Position numbers and translations under genes: made by a program. From UBA2965 sp036526135 (GTDB lineage: Bacteria; Pseudomonadota; Gammaproteobacteria; Pseudomonadales; Azotimanducaceae), in the NCBI GenBank assembly GCA_036526135.1, contig DATCZA010000008.1:62001-126000 (forward strand): a DNA stretch of 64,000 nt, in the 5' to 3' direction. The notes under the pieces were generated by a model that ran no database searches, was not told the origin of the DNA, and saw only the letters and a program-made list of their open reading frames with translations. This document shows, one piece after another, positions 8,693-17,958 of the stretch (position 1 is its first letter; the number at the start of each line of letters is the position of its first letter).

Positions 8693-8695
8693 GTC

Positions 8696-9541
8696 CTATC
8701 TTCCTTGTGCATATTGGTCCTCGAGAAACGGCCTCTCCTTCGCCACGCGGTCCAGGTCCACCAGCTGTCGGAGCAGGGGCGCCATCAGCGACAGGGGCCA
8801 GGAATTGGGCCCGTCGGATAGCGCTTGATCGGGATCGGGATGGGTCTCCATGAATATCCCCGATATCCCGGCCGCCACCGCCGCTCTGGCCAGCACCGGA
8901 ACCATCTCCCGCTGCCCCCCCGAGGCAGCGCCCAGGCCGCCCGGCATCTGCACCGAGTGGGTCGCGTCGAAGACAACGGGGCAGCCCGTGGCTCGCATGA
9001 TTGCGAGCCCGCGCATGTCCGAGACCAGGTTGTTGTAGCCGAAGCTCGCGCCCCGCTCGCAGACCAGGATCTGCTCGTTGCCCGTTGCGCGCGCCTTCGT
9101 GACCACGTGAATCATATCCGCAGGGGCGAGAAACTGACCCTTCTTGATGTTAACGGGCAGCCCCTGGCTGCAGACCCGCTGTATGAAGTCTGTTTGCCGG
9201 CAGAGAAAGGCCGGCGTCTGCAGCACCGAAACCACGGCGGCCACCTCGTCGAGCGGGGTGTCTTCGTGAACGTCGGTCAGCACGGGTACGCCCACTTCGC
9301 GGTTGACGCGTTCCAGAATCCGCAACCCGGCCTCGAGCCCGGGCCCGCGAAAACTCTCGTGGGACGAACGGTTGGCCTTGTCAAAGGAGCTTTTGTAGAC
9401 GAAGGCAACGGCTAGCTCGTCGGTGAGCGCTTTCAACGCCTCCGCGGTCTCCAGTGCCAGCTGCTCAGACTCGATCACGCAGGGACCGGCAATGAGGAAG
9501 AGCGGCCGGTCCAGACCAACCTCGAAATCGCAGAGGCGCAT
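8696..9541 (-). CDS. kdsA: 3-deoxy-8-phosphooctulonate synthase (Kdo-8-P synthase), metal-dependent type
   Basis: KdsA condenses phosphoenolpyruvate with arabinose 5-phosphate to give Kdo-8-phosphate for the lipopolysaccharide core. The 281-residue product has the family blocks SSFDKANRSSHESFRGPG, LTDVHED and GAASGGQREMV. The N-terminal motif is AGPCVIESE with a Cys, as in the metal-dependent class (Aquifex type). E. coli KdsA has Asn at that place and needs no metal. The other metal ligands are also present: His in FDATHS, Glu in FMETHPDP and Asp in SDGPN. It follows pyrG by 15 nt and precedes eno by 3 nt. Confidence 0.95.
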   Translation of the reverse strand: MRLCDFEVGLDRPLFLIAGPCVIESEQLALETAEALKALTDELAVAFVYKSSFDKANRSSHESFRGPGLEAGLRILERVNREVGVPVLTDVHEDTPLDEVAAVVSVLQTPAFLCRQTDFIQRVCSQGLPVNIKKGQFLAPADMIHVVTKARATGNEQILVCERGASFGYNNLVSDMRGLAIMRATGCPVVFDATHSVQMPGGLGAASGGQREMVPVLARAAVAAGISGIFMETHPDPDQALSDGPNSWPLSLMAPLLRQLVDLDRVAKERPFLEDQYAQGR

Positions 9542-9556
9542 GAGGGGGGTTCCTTG

Positions 9557-11212
9557 CTAGTCGGACGTGCCGACTCTCAGCACCGGAGCCGCGGCGGCGC
9601 GGTCGCTCGCTGCCCCGATGAAGCCCGAAAACAGGGGGTGTCCGGCCCGCGGGGTCGACGTGAATTCCGGGTGGAACTGGCAGGCTACGAACCACGGATG
9701 GCCGCTCAGCTCGATCATTTCCACCAGCTCGCCGTCTTCCGAGCGTCCTGCCACCACCAGTCCGGCGGCTTCCAGCCGCTCGATATACTGGTTGTTCACT
9801 TCGTAGCGGTGTCGGTGCCGTTCTCGGACGGTCTCGGCGCCGTACATCCGCTGGGCTATGGTGCCGTCCTTGAGAACACACACCTGCTCGCCAAGCCGCA
9901 TCGTGCCGCCGAGGTCGGTTTCGCTGGTGCGCTGCTCTATCTGGCCGTCCCGATCCAGCCATTCGGTGATCAGGGCAATGACCGGGTGAGGCGTCTCGGC
10001 GTCTATCTCGGTGGAATGAGCGCCGTCCAATCCGCAGACGTGGCGGGCGTAGTCGATCACGGCGGCATGTAGACCGTAGCAGATTCCCAGATAGGGCAGA
10101 CCGTTCTCGCGCGCGTAGCGGGCGGCTGCGATCTTGCCCTCGAAGCCCCGCTGGCCGAAACCGCCCGGAACGAGGATGGCGTTCACCCGTTCCAGGGCCC
10201 CGGTGCCGGAACGCTCGAGGTCCTCGGCATCGATGAAGTCGATGTCCACCCGGATCCTCGTCTGAATACCGGCGTGAGTGATGGCCTCGATGAGCGAGGC
10301 GTACGCGTCCAGCAGGTCCAGGTATTTGCCGACGATGGCTATCCTCACAGCCCGCTCGGGATGGAGCTGGGCATCCACCACACGCCCCCACTCGCTGAGG
10401 TCGGCGGGCGGGCAGTCCAAGCCCATCTTGTCGAGGATGATGTCGTCGATACCCCCGTCGCGCAGGGCCTGGGGCACCTGATAGATCGACTCGGCGTCCG
10501 GCAGCGAGATGACCGCGCGTTCCTCCACGTTCGTGAATAGGGCAATCTTGCCGGCGGCAGACGCCGGCAGGGGTCGGTCGGAACGGCAGACCAGGAGATC
10601 GGGTTGCAGGCCGATGGATCTGAGCTCCTTCACCGAGTGCTGGGTGGGCTTGGTCTTGATCTCCCCGGCGGACGGCACGAAGGGGACGAGCACCAGATGA
10701 ATGATGATGGCGTTCGCCGCGCCCACTTCCAGCCGCATCTGGCGAATGGCCTCCAGGAACGGCTGCGACTCGATGTCACCAACCGTCCCCCCACACTCTA
10801 CGATCAGCACATCGAAGCCCTGCCCGGCTTCGTTGATCCTGCGTTTGATCTCGTCGGTGATGTGCGGGATCACCTGAACCGTTCCGCCCAGGTAGTCTCC
10901 ACGGCGCTCCCGCCGCAGCACCTCGGCGTAGACGCTGCCAGTGGTGAAGTTGTTCCGCCGCGACATGCGGGCGTGGGTGAAACGCTCGTAGTTGCCGAGA
11001 TCCAGATCCGTTTCCGCCCCGTCGGCGGTCACGAAGACTTCACCGTGCTGAAACGGGCTCATCGTCCCGGGATCCACATTGATGTAGGGATCCATCTTCA
11101 ACACGTTTACGTTGAGTTGCCTTGCCTCGAGGAGCGCTGCGAGGGACGACGAGGCGATACCTTTACCCAGAGAGGATACGACACCGCCAGTAACGAAAAT
11201 GAATCGTGTCAT
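9557..11212 (-). CDS. pyrG: CTP synthase (glutamine-hydrolysing)
   Basis: PyrG aminates UTP to CTP using glutamine and ATP. The 551-residue product has the N-terminal synthetase domain starting MTRFIFVTGGVVSSLGKGI, with MDPYINVDPGTMSPFQHGEVFVT split across the active site. The C-terminal class I glutaminase domain has its nucleophile Cys in LGICYGLH and its His/Glu in CQFHPEFTS. The nucleophile motif is unusual: most CTP synthases read GICLGMQ, whereas here it is GICYGLH. The class I pattern allows His at that place, so activity is expected. The ATG at 11212 lies 81 nt downstream of tilS. Confidence 0.97.
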   Translation of the reverse strand: MTRFIFVTGGVVSSLGKGIASSSLAALLEARQLNVNVLKMDPYINVDPGTMSPFQHGEVFVTADGAETDLDLGNYERFTHARMSRRNNFTTGSVYAEVLRRERRGDYLGGTVQVIPHITDEIKRRINEAGQGFDVLIVECGGTVGDIESQPFLEAIRQMRLEVGAANAIIIHLVLVPFVPSAGEIKTKPTQHSVKELRSIGLQPDLLVCRSDRPLPASAAGKIALFTNVEERAVISLPDAESIYQVPQALRDGGIDDIILDKMGLDCPPADLSEWGRVVDAQLHPERAVRIAIVGKYLDLLDAYASLIEAITHAGIQTRIRVDIDFIDAEDLERSGTGALERVNAILVPGGFGQRGFEGKIAAARYARENGLPYLGICYGLHAAVIDYARHVCGLDGAHSTEIDAETPHPVIALITEWLDRDGQIEQRTSETDLGGTMRLGEQVCVLKDGTIAQRMYGAETVRERHRHRYEVNNQYIERLEAAGLVVAGRSEDGELVEMIELSGHPWFVACQFHPEFTSTPRAGHPLFSGFIGAASDRAAAAPVLRVGTSD

Positions 11213-11293
11213 CTATTCCATCTTGAAGCCCGAGGTCCGCGATTGCTGCGAACGCAAGATGGCCTTGAAAGATAACAAAAGCCCCCGGCAACC

Positions 11294-12571
11294 TCAACGA
11301 ATCGAATGCGCCGTCCATCGGGCGACCCAGCGCGTCCCCCCGGACGGCGGGTCCGGGTCCGGGTCCGGGTCCCGCTCCGCAATGCCCGGAACCGCGGCTA
11401 CCCCGTCTGCGTCCTCGAGCAGCGGATAGGTGAGCCTTTTCCAGGGCGGAAGACCCGCATCCTGGAGCAGTTTCTTGATGGAGCGGCGATGGCCGCGGCA
11501 GCGGATGTGTCCTGCTCCTTCAGGGCCGCGGAACATCACCTTGAGCGGGCCGTGTAACTGAAAGCCCCCGCCGTGCGCCTCGCACACGGTGACGGTGCCG
11601 TGGGGCAGCCGCAGCTCCCCCGGCGGGATCAGCTCGTAGCTCGGCGCCAGAGCGGGCGGATCCGCGACCCGATAGACGCGGCCCCGGTAGCGGCGCAGAG
11701 ACCCCTGCGCCAGCTTGAGCTCCGGTTGCCGGTCGGCGGCGCTTCCGAGCTGCGCCACGAACGAGGCGAGGGCGCCTCGGGAGGGGAGCGCGGCCCCGAG
11801 AGAGCTCAGCCAGATGCCCAACAGCTCCGCCCCGGAGCCGCCGTCCCCGCAAAGGAGCTCGCCGACGGCAATGGACTCGAAGTCGCCGTCCACCCTTGCC
11901 AGCAGCATCTGCTCGGTGCTCGCCCGCTGATCCAGCAGAACCTGCATCTGCCCGGCAAACCCCGGCCAGCGCCGGCGCAGGCTCGGCAGGACGCGACTGC
12001 GCAGATAGTTCCGGTCCAGACCTTCGTCGGCATTGCCGGGATCCTCTACCCAATCGAGGGCGAGCCCGTCGGCATACTCCGCCAGCACCTGCCGCGGCAG
12101 TTCCAGAAATGGTCGCCGCAGCTCGCCAGCGCCCAGCCGACGGGCAGACGGGATACCAATCAGCCCCCGGCCCTGAACCATTCGCAGCATCACGGTCTCC
12201 GCCTGGTCGTCCTGGTGATGAGCCAGCAGCAGCAAGTCGGATGCGGAGAGAACCGATTCGAAGAAGCCGTAACGGGCGGCCCGGGCAGCGGCTTCCACGT
12301 TGCCGTGGCCTACCGACACTTCGCGGGATTCAAGACCCACCCCCCACTGCGCGCAGACCCGCTCGCAATGTGCCTGCCATCGCCCGGCCTGGGGATCCAG
12401 GCCGTGATTGGCATGCACAGCGGTGACGGGCACTGGAGACGCGGCGATCGCCGCGTGCAGCAGAACCGTGGAGTCCATGCCGCCGCTGTAGCCGACGAAG
12501 ACTCGGCCCGGTGCGACGGCACCGCGCAATGCCCTTCGCAGCGCCTCTTCGACCAGCTGCCCGGCGTCCAC
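11294..12571 (-). CDS. tilS: tRNA(Ile)-lysidine synthetase TilS
   Basis: TilS attaches lysine to C34 of tRNA-Ile(CAU), switching it to read AUA codons. I place the start at GTG 12569-12571, 4 nt after the dnaE stop with GGGA suitably spaced upstream. This gives 425 residues (E. coli 432). The PP-loop ATP-binding motif SGGMDS is at residues 29-34. LAHHQDDQAETVMLR and the C-terminal lysidine-binding region (PPWKRLTYPLLEDADG) follow. A longer frame to 12676 would overlap dnaE by 100 nt. Near the C-terminus four Asp-Pro units come from a 6-bp tandem repeat. accA, normally between tilS and dnaE in Pseudomonas, is missing. Confidence 0.93.
   Translation of the reverse strand: MDAGQLVEEALRRALRGAVAPGRVFVGYSGGMDSTVLLHAAIAASPVPVTAVHANHGLDPQAGRWQAHCERVCAQWGVGLESREVSVGHGNVEAAARAARYGFFESVLSASDLLLLAHHQDDQAETVMLRMVQGRGLIGIPSARRLGAGELRRPFLELPRQVLAEYADGLALDWVEDPGNADEGLDRNYLRSRVLPSLRRRWPGFAGQMQVLLDQRASTEQMLLARVDGDFESIAVGELLCGDGGSGAELLGIWLSSLGAALPSRGALASFVAQLGSAADRQPELKLAQGSLRRYRGRVYRVADPPALAPSYELIPPGELRLPHGTVTVCEAHGGGFQLHGPLKVMFRGPEGAGHIRCRGHRRSIKKLLQDAGLPPWKRLTYPLLEDADGVAAVPGIAERDPDPDPDPPSGGTRWVARWTAHSIR
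11349..11372 (-). repeat. 6-bp tandem repeat in tilS
   Basis: Four perfect copies of GGGTCC (plus strand) encode Asp-Pro dipeptides in the C-terminal part of TilS. Copy-number change would keep the reading frame. Confidence 0.9.
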
Positions 12572-12575
12572 GGGA

Positions 12576-15500
12576 TCAGTTCCCGGCGTATCTGAAAGCC
12601 ACGCGATCGTCGCCAAATTCCGAGCGGAGGCTCGCAAGAAGATCATCGCAGGGGATGACGGCCCAGTCGCGACCAAGCACGATGCGGCCCCGGGCCCCGG
12701 GCCCGGAGGTCGCCGGCGACTGGTACATGACCGCTATGGAGCATCCCTGGGAACCATCGCGATAAGGCTCCAGGCAGGTCTTCAGACGGGAGGAGAAATC
12801 GGCTGTCGGGGACGCGTCGCAGCAGTCGATGACGAGCTCGCGGGCGAAGCGCCGCCGTGCCTCCTCGATCGTGTAGACGTTGTCGGCCCGCATTTTGAGC
12901 TCTCCGGTGTAGTCGTCCGGCTGAACCTCCCCCTCCACGACGAGCACGGCGTCCTTGGCGACCTTCTCCTTGCCCGCCTGGAAGACCTCCGAGAACAGCG
13001 AGACTTCGATCCGCTTGCTGCGATCGTCCAGAACCACGAAACCCATCTCGCCCCGGCGGCCGCGCATCGTGCGCGCGGAAAAAACCAGTCCGGCGACGAC
13101 CTGGGTGCGCTTGCCGGCCTCGAGGTCCGCGATGGGGCGGCCGCAGAACTCCCTGATCTCCCCAAGGTAGTCTTCGATGGGGTGGCCGCTGAGGTAGAGG
13201 CCGAGCGCTTCCTTCTCCCACTCCAGGCGCTCCCGCTTGCCGAGCGCTGGCGGCGCCCCACGGCCGTTGCCGTTGCCGAGGGTGGGCTCCTCCAGCCCGC
13301 CGAACATGTCGGACATGCCCAGAGCGACATCCCGCGCGGCCTGCTCGGCCCCGTGCAACGCGTCGCCAAGCTCGGCCATGAGGCGCGCCCGCAAGCAGTC
13401 TACGGCTTCTCCGGGCTCGGCAAAGTCGTCCATGGCCCCCGCGCGGATCAGCGCTTCCAGAACCCGCCGGTTGGCTTTGCGAGAGTCGACGCGGCGGCAG
13501 AAGTCGGGAAGGCTTTCGAACGCGCCGCCCGACGCGCGCGCCTCGACGAGTGCCTGCACGGGGCCCTCGCCCACGCCCCGCACGGCGCCAAGACCGTAAA
13601 CTACGGCGCCCTCCCTTGCCGAGAACCGGTACTCGCTGCGATTGACGCTCGGCGGGCTGAGCGGCAGCCCCATGTTTCTCGTCTCGTCCACCAGAGTCAC
13701 CACCTTGTCGGTGTTCTGCATGTCCACAGACAGGGTGGCCGCCATGAACTCCGCCGGATGGTGGGTCTTCAGCCACGCGGTCTGAAAGGAAACGAGGGCG
13801 TAGGTCGCGCTGTGCGACTTGTTGAAGGCGTAACCGGAGAACTTCTCCATAAGGTCGAAGATCTGGCCGGCGAGAGCGGCATCAACGCCACGCTCGCTGC
13901 AGCCGGAGAGAAACTGCTCGCGCACCTTGGCCATCTCTTCAGGCTTCTTCTTCCCCATGGCGCGCCGCAACAGGTCGGCCTGACCGAGGCTGAACCCGGC
14001 GAGCACCTGGGCGGTCTGCATGACCTGCTCCTGATAGAGCATCACGCCGTAGGTGTTCTGCAGCACGGCTTTCATCTCGGGGTGCGGATACGTTATGGGT
14101 TCCTGACCATGCTTGCGATTGATGTAGTCGTCCACCGCACCGGACTGGAGCGGACCGGGCCGGAACAGGGCCACCAGCGCGATGATGTCGTCGATGCTGT
14201 CCGGCTTCAGCCGCCTGATCAGATCCTTCATCCCGGAGGATTCCAGCTGAAACACCCCGGTGGTTTCGGCCGTACGCAGGAACTCGAAGGTCCCCGGGTC
14301 ATCCAGAGGGATGTGGTCGATGTCCAACAGCTCGTCTGCGTCTCCCCGCGCCGCGTTCACTGCCTGCACGGCCCAGTCGATGATGGTCAGCGTCTTCAGG
14401 CCGAGGAAGTCGAACTTGACCAGGCCCGCGCTCTCCACGTCGTCCTTGTCGAACTGCGAAACTAACCCGCCGCTCTGATCGTCCATGTACAGGGGGACGA
14501 AGTCCGTCAGCGCCGACGGCGCGATGACCACGCCTCCGGCGTGGCGCCCCAGGCCCCGAACGATTCCTTCCAGCTTGTAAGCCATGTCCATGATCTCACC
14601 CACTTCCTCGCTGGAAGCGATGAAATCCGCAAGCTCGCTGCTCTGCGACACTGCCTTTTCCAGCGTCATGCCGACTTCGAACGGGATCAGCTTGGAGAGC
14701 TTGTCGGCCAGACCGTAGGGCTTGCCCTGAACCCGGGCGACGTCCCGAACCACCGCTTTAGCGGCCATGGTTCCGAACGTGATGATCTGGCTGACGGCAT
14801 CGTGGCCGTAGCGCTCGGACACGTGGCTGATGACCCGGTCACGGCCCTCCATGCAGAAGTCGATGTCGAAGTCCGGCATGGAAACCCGTTCCGGGTTGAG
14901 GAATCGCTCAAACAGAAGGTCGTAACCCAGGGGGTCTAGATCCGTGATGCCCAGCGCGTAGGCGACCAGCGAGCCTGCGCCGGAGCCGCGCCCGGGCCCT
15001 ACGGGAATGCCGTGCTCGCGCGCCCAGGCAATGAACTCCATGACGATCAGGAAGTAGCCGGCAAAACCCATCTGATTGATCACGTCGAGCTCGTAGCTCA
15101 GGCGCTCCCGGTACTCCTCGAACGAAAAGGCCTGCTCGGGACGACCCGCCAATGTCTGCCATCGGCGCTCGAGGCCTTCCCGCGCGCAGCGCTGGAGGAA
15201 TCCCCCCAGCGTCTCGCCTTCCGGGACCGGGTAGTTGGGCAGGTGATAGTCGCCGAGCTCGATCTGAACGTTGCAGCGGCGGGCAATCTGAACGGTGTTC
15301 TCGATCGCTTCAGGCAGGTCGCTGAAGAGAGCCGTCATCTCCGCGGGCGTTCGCAGATACTGGTCGGACGAGTAGCTGCGTTCACGACGCGGATCGTCCA
15401 GCGTTCGGCCATCGTAGATGCAGACCCTCGTCTCGTGAGCCTCGAAGTCGTCCGCGGCCAGAAAGCAGACGTCATTGGTAGCTACCACGGGCAGCTCGAG

Positions 15501-16079
15501 TTCCGCCGCCAGCCGCACCGCCCCATCAATGTAAGCATCCTCGCCGCCGCGACCGGTGCGGACGAGCTCCAGGTAGAAGCGTTCGGGAAAGCGCTCCTCC
15601 CACAGGGCCGCTATCCTTTGAGCCCCAGGGAGGTCGCCCTTGGCAAGAGCCTGGCCCACCTCACCCTGGCGCCCGCCGGAAAGCACCAGCAGCCCCTCCT
15701 GCCGGGCGAATATCTGGCCGGCGCTGAGCACGCCGCGTTCGTCGGTATCGAGGTAGGCGGCGGAAACGAGGGCCAGCAAGTTGCGATATCCCTGGGAGTT
15801 CATGGCCAGAACGGCTATCCGGAACCGGCCGCCTTCATCCGTCTGGTAGACGAGATCCGCGCCCACCAACGGCTTCACGCCCGCGCTGAGACAGGCCTGG
15901 TAGAACTTCACCAGCCCGAACAGGTTGCTCCGGTCGGTCAGGGCGACTGCCGGCATGTTCAAGCGCCGCGCGGCATCAGCCAGGGCGCCCACTTTCATCA
16001 GGCCATCGGCGACCGAGAACTCGCTGTGAACCCGCAGGTGGACGAAGCCTTCAGTGCTTGCCGGGGTTACGGCGGTCAC
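12576..16079 (-). CDS. dnaE: DNA polymerase III subunit alpha
   Basis: DnaE is the replicative polymerase catalytic subunit. From GTG 16077-16079 it is 1167 residues (E. coli 1160), starting just before the conserved FVHLRVHSEFSVADGL of the PHP domain. The catalytic aspartates are in PDFDIDFC and KFDFLGLKTLT. The helix-hairpin-helix and the C-terminal OB domain (VVAGLVFSARTMRGRRGEMGF) follow, and the tail contains clamp- and tau-binding regions. The GTG overlaps the rnhB stop in a GTGA, so coupling is likely. The open frame extends to 16157, but those extra 26 residues lie inside rnhB and are not conserved. Confidence 0.97.
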   Translation of the reverse strand: MTAVTPASTEGFVHLRVHSEFSVADGLMKVGALADAARRLNMPAVALTDRSNLFGLVKFYQACLSAGVKPLVGADLVYQTDEGGRFRIAVLAMNSQGYRNLLALVSAAYLDTDERGVLSAGQIFARQEGLLVLSGGRQGEVGQALAKGDLPGAQRIAALWEERFPERFYLELVRTGRGGEDAYIDGAVRLAAELELPVVATNDVCFLAADDFEAHETRVCIYDGRTLDDPRRERSYSSDQYLRTPAEMTALFSDLPEAIENTVQIARRCNVQIELGDYHLPNYPVPEGETLGGFLQRCAREGLERRWQTLAGRPEQAFSFEEYRERLSYELDVINQMGFAGYFLIVMEFIAWAREHGIPVGPGRGSGAGSLVAYALGITDLDPLGYDLLFERFLNPERVSMPDFDIDFCMEGRDRVISHVSERYGHDAVSQIITFGTMAAKAVVRDVARVQGKPYGLADKLSKLIPFEVGMTLEKAVSQSSELADFIASSEEVGEIMDMAYKLEGIVRGLGRHAGGVVIAPSALTDFVPLYMDDQSGGLVSQFDKDDVESAGLVKFDFLGLKTLTIIDWAVQAVNAARGDADELLDIDHIPLDDPGTFEFLRTAETTGVFQLESSGMKDLIRRLKPDSIDDIIALVALFRPGPLQSGAVDDYINRKHGQEPITYPHPEMKAVLQNTYGVMLYQEQVMQTAQVLAGFSLGQADLLRRAMGKKKPEEMAKVREQFLSGCSERGVDAALAGQIFDLMEKFSGYAFNKSHSATYALVSFQTAWLKTHHPAEFMAATLSVDMQNTDKVVTLVDETRNMGLPLSPPSVNRSEYRFSAREGAVVYGLGAVRGVGEGPVQALVEARASGGAFESLPDFCRRVDSRKANRRVLEALIRAGAMDDFAEPGEAVDCLRARLMAELGDALHGAEQAARDVALGMSDMFGGLEEPTLGNGNGRGAPPALGKRERLEWEKEALGLYLSGHPIEDYLGEIREFCGRPIADLEAGKRTQVVAGLVFSARTMRGRRGEMGFVVLDDRSKRIEVSLFSEVFQAGKEKVAKDAVLVVEGEVQPDDYTGELKMRADNVYTIEEARRRFARELVIDCCDASPTADFSSRLKTCLEPYRDGSQGCSIAVMYQSPATSGPGARGRIVLGRDWAVIPCDDLLASLRSEFGDDRVAFRYAGN

Positions 16080-16696
16080 AGCGGAAGTCGCTCCACGGTC
16101 GGCCGACGGAGCTTGAGATCGCGGACCGGCGCAAAGCTCGTCCGGTGGACGGCACACGCACCCAGCTCCGCGAGCGCAGAGAGGTGCTCGGCGGTCGGAT
16201 AGCCCTTGTGGCCGGCAAAGCCGTAACCCGGATAAAGACGATCCAGTTCGATCATTTCCCGATCACGCGCCACCTTGGCCAGGATTGCTCCGGCGCTGAT
16301 CTCCGGGACGCGGGCGTCCCCTTTGACCACCGCGACGGCGGGAACCGAGAAGACCGGCAGCAGGTTTCCATCGACGAGGATCATCTCCGGCTCCACGGAA
16401 AGAGCCGCTACCGCCCGCTGCATCGCAAGATGGCTGGCCCGGAGTATGTTGAGCGCATCGATCTCCTCGACCTCCGCGCGTCCGAGCCCCCACGCAAGGG
16501 CCTTAGCCCGGATTTCCTCAGCCAGCTCGGCCCGCCGCCTGGCGTTCAGCCGCTTGGAGTCCTTGAGGCCGTCAATGGGCCTCAGCGGATCGAGCACCAC
16601 GGCGCCAGCCACGACCGGACCGGCGAGGGGCCCACGCCCTACCTCGTCTACGCCCGCGGTGAGGTTAGTACCGGCGAGATCGTCGAATAGTCCCAT
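16076..16696 (-). CDS. rnhB: Ribonuclease HII
   Basis: RNase HII cuts RNA in RNA-DNA hybrids and removes single ribonucleotides from DNA. The 206-residue product has the active-site DE pair in AGVDEVGRGPLAGPVV, the substrate-binding LKDSKR, the further acidic residue in ILVDGN and the C-terminal GFAGHKGYPTAEHL. The ATG at 16694-16696 overlaps the lpxB stop as TGATG; a TTG one codon earlier is possible. The gene lies between lpxB and dnaE, the standard order. Confidence 0.96.
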   Translation of the reverse strand: MGLFDDLAGTNLTAGVDEVGRGPLAGPVVAGAVVLDPLRPIDGLKDSKRLNARRRAELAEEIRAKALAWGLGRAEVEEIDALNILRASHLAMQRAVAALSVEPEMILVDGNLLPVFSVPAVAVVKGDARVPEISAGAILAKVARDREMIELDRLYPGYGFAGHKGYPTAEHLSALAELGACAVHRTSFAPVRDLKLRRPTVERLPL

Positions 16697-17958
16697 CAAG
16701 CCTCGGTATGCGCGGCGCGGCCGTCCAGCAGCCGGCTCACGGCATCTGCCGCCCTTTCATCGGCGTTCATTCTGAGTTGTCGGTGCAGGTCTGAGAACCG
16801 GGCTAAATGTTCAGGGTCGCGTCTGGCTTTGTCCAGTTGATCGAGGAATTTTTCCGCGAGCGCCTCGGGGGTGGCCTCATCCTGAAGCACTTCCGGCACC
16901 AGTTCCTCCCCTGCAAGGATGTTCGGCAGCGCAATATGGGGAGTTCTCACCAGCAGCCGGATCAACCGATAGGTCAAGGGGCCAAGCTTGTAGCTCACCA
17001 CCATTGGCCGGCGCAGCAGCATCGCCTCCAGCGTGCTGGTGCCGGACTTGACCAGCGCGCCGTCCGAGGCCGTCAGTGCCAGCTCGGCATCGCCGTCGTA
17101 GAGCACCGCGTCCAGTTCGGGTCGGGCGGCCAGCAATGCCTCCAGCAATGTGCGGATCTCCGGGCGGAGGCACGGCACGATCACCAGGGTGCCGGGCAGA
17201 CGCCGGGCGACGATGCCTGCCGCGTCGAGAAACGGCGCGCCCATGAGCCGGACCTCGGAGAGCCGGCTGCCGGGCAGAACCGCCATGCAGAACCGGTCAG
17301 GAGGGATCTGGAGTTCGCGACGAGCCCGCGCCCGCCCTTCGGGTCCCCCCGCGTCGATGTCGATGGCGTCTGCCCGGGGATGGCCCACGAACACCGCCTC
17401 GAGACCGGCATCGTCATACAACGCCGGCTCGAACGGAAACAGGGTGAGGAGCAGATCGGCAGATCGGGCGATGCGCCCAACGCGCCCGCGGCGCCAGGCG
17501 TAAACCGAGGGGCTGACATAGTGCACGGTCGGGATGCCTCGAGCCTTGAGCATCCGCTCCAGCAGAAAGTTGAACACGTTGAAGTCGACGCCGATGAACA
17601 CAGCCGGACGGGAGGCCTCGTAGCAACGCACGAGCTGCCGCAGAAGGCGGACCAGATCAGGAAGGCGCTTTACGGGGTCGACCAGCCCGTTGACCTGCAG
17701 GCGCTCCATGGGCGCGACCGGATCTAGATCCTGCGCCAGCATCCGCGGGCCACCGATGCCGACGAAACGAGCGCGCGGGTAGCGTCTCTTGAGCGCGGCC
17801 ATGAGCCCCGCTCCGAGGCTGTCCCCGGATGCCTCTCCGGCGAGAATACCCAGACAGATGTCGCCGCGCGGCGCCGCCGGATCGGTGTCGGCAGCTCCCG
17901 CCGACCAGCTCAATTTCGGGTTTCGCCGCCGCGACCCCGGGGACGGACGATGCCCCAT
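16696..17958 (-). CDS. lpxB: Lipid-A-disaccharide synthase
   Basis: LpxB joins UDP-2,3-diacylglucosamine and lipid X to make the beta-1,6 disaccharide of lipid A at the inner membrane. The protein has the N-terminal GILAGEASGDSLGAGL, VFIGVDFNVFN, HYVSPSVYAWR and LPGSRLSEV motifs of family GT19. From ATG 17956-17958 it is 420 residues, overlapping lpxA by 49 nt. A TTG at 17911-17913 inside a TTGA overlap with the lpxA stop would give 405 residues, closer to the usual 380-390, and may be the real start. It follows lpxA and precedes rnhB. Confidence 0.95.
   Translation of the reverse strand: MGHRPSPGSRRRNPKLSWSAGAADTDPAAPRGDICLGILAGEASGDSLGAGLMAALKRRYPRARFVGIGGPRMLAQDLDPVAPMERLQVNGLVDPVKRLPDLVRLLRQLVRCYEASRPAVFIGVDFNVFNFLLERMLKARGIPTVHYVSPSVYAWRRGRVGRIARSADLLLTLFPFEPALYDDAGLEAVFVGHPRADAIDIDAGGPEGRARARRELQIPPDRFCMAVLPGSRLSEVRLMGAPFLDAAGIVARRLPGTLVIVPCLRPEIRTLLEALLAARPELDAVLYDGDAELALTASDGALVKSGTSTLEAMLLRRPMVVSYKLGPLTYRLIRLLVRTPHIALPNILAGEELVPEVLQDEATPEALAEKFLDQLDKARRDPEHLARFSDLHRQLRMNADERAADAVSRLLDGRAAHTEA

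Noticed and set aside
7385..8821. 478-codon open frame on the plus strand
   Set aside because: It is the antisense of eno, whose motifs are all intact. The translation shows no domain.
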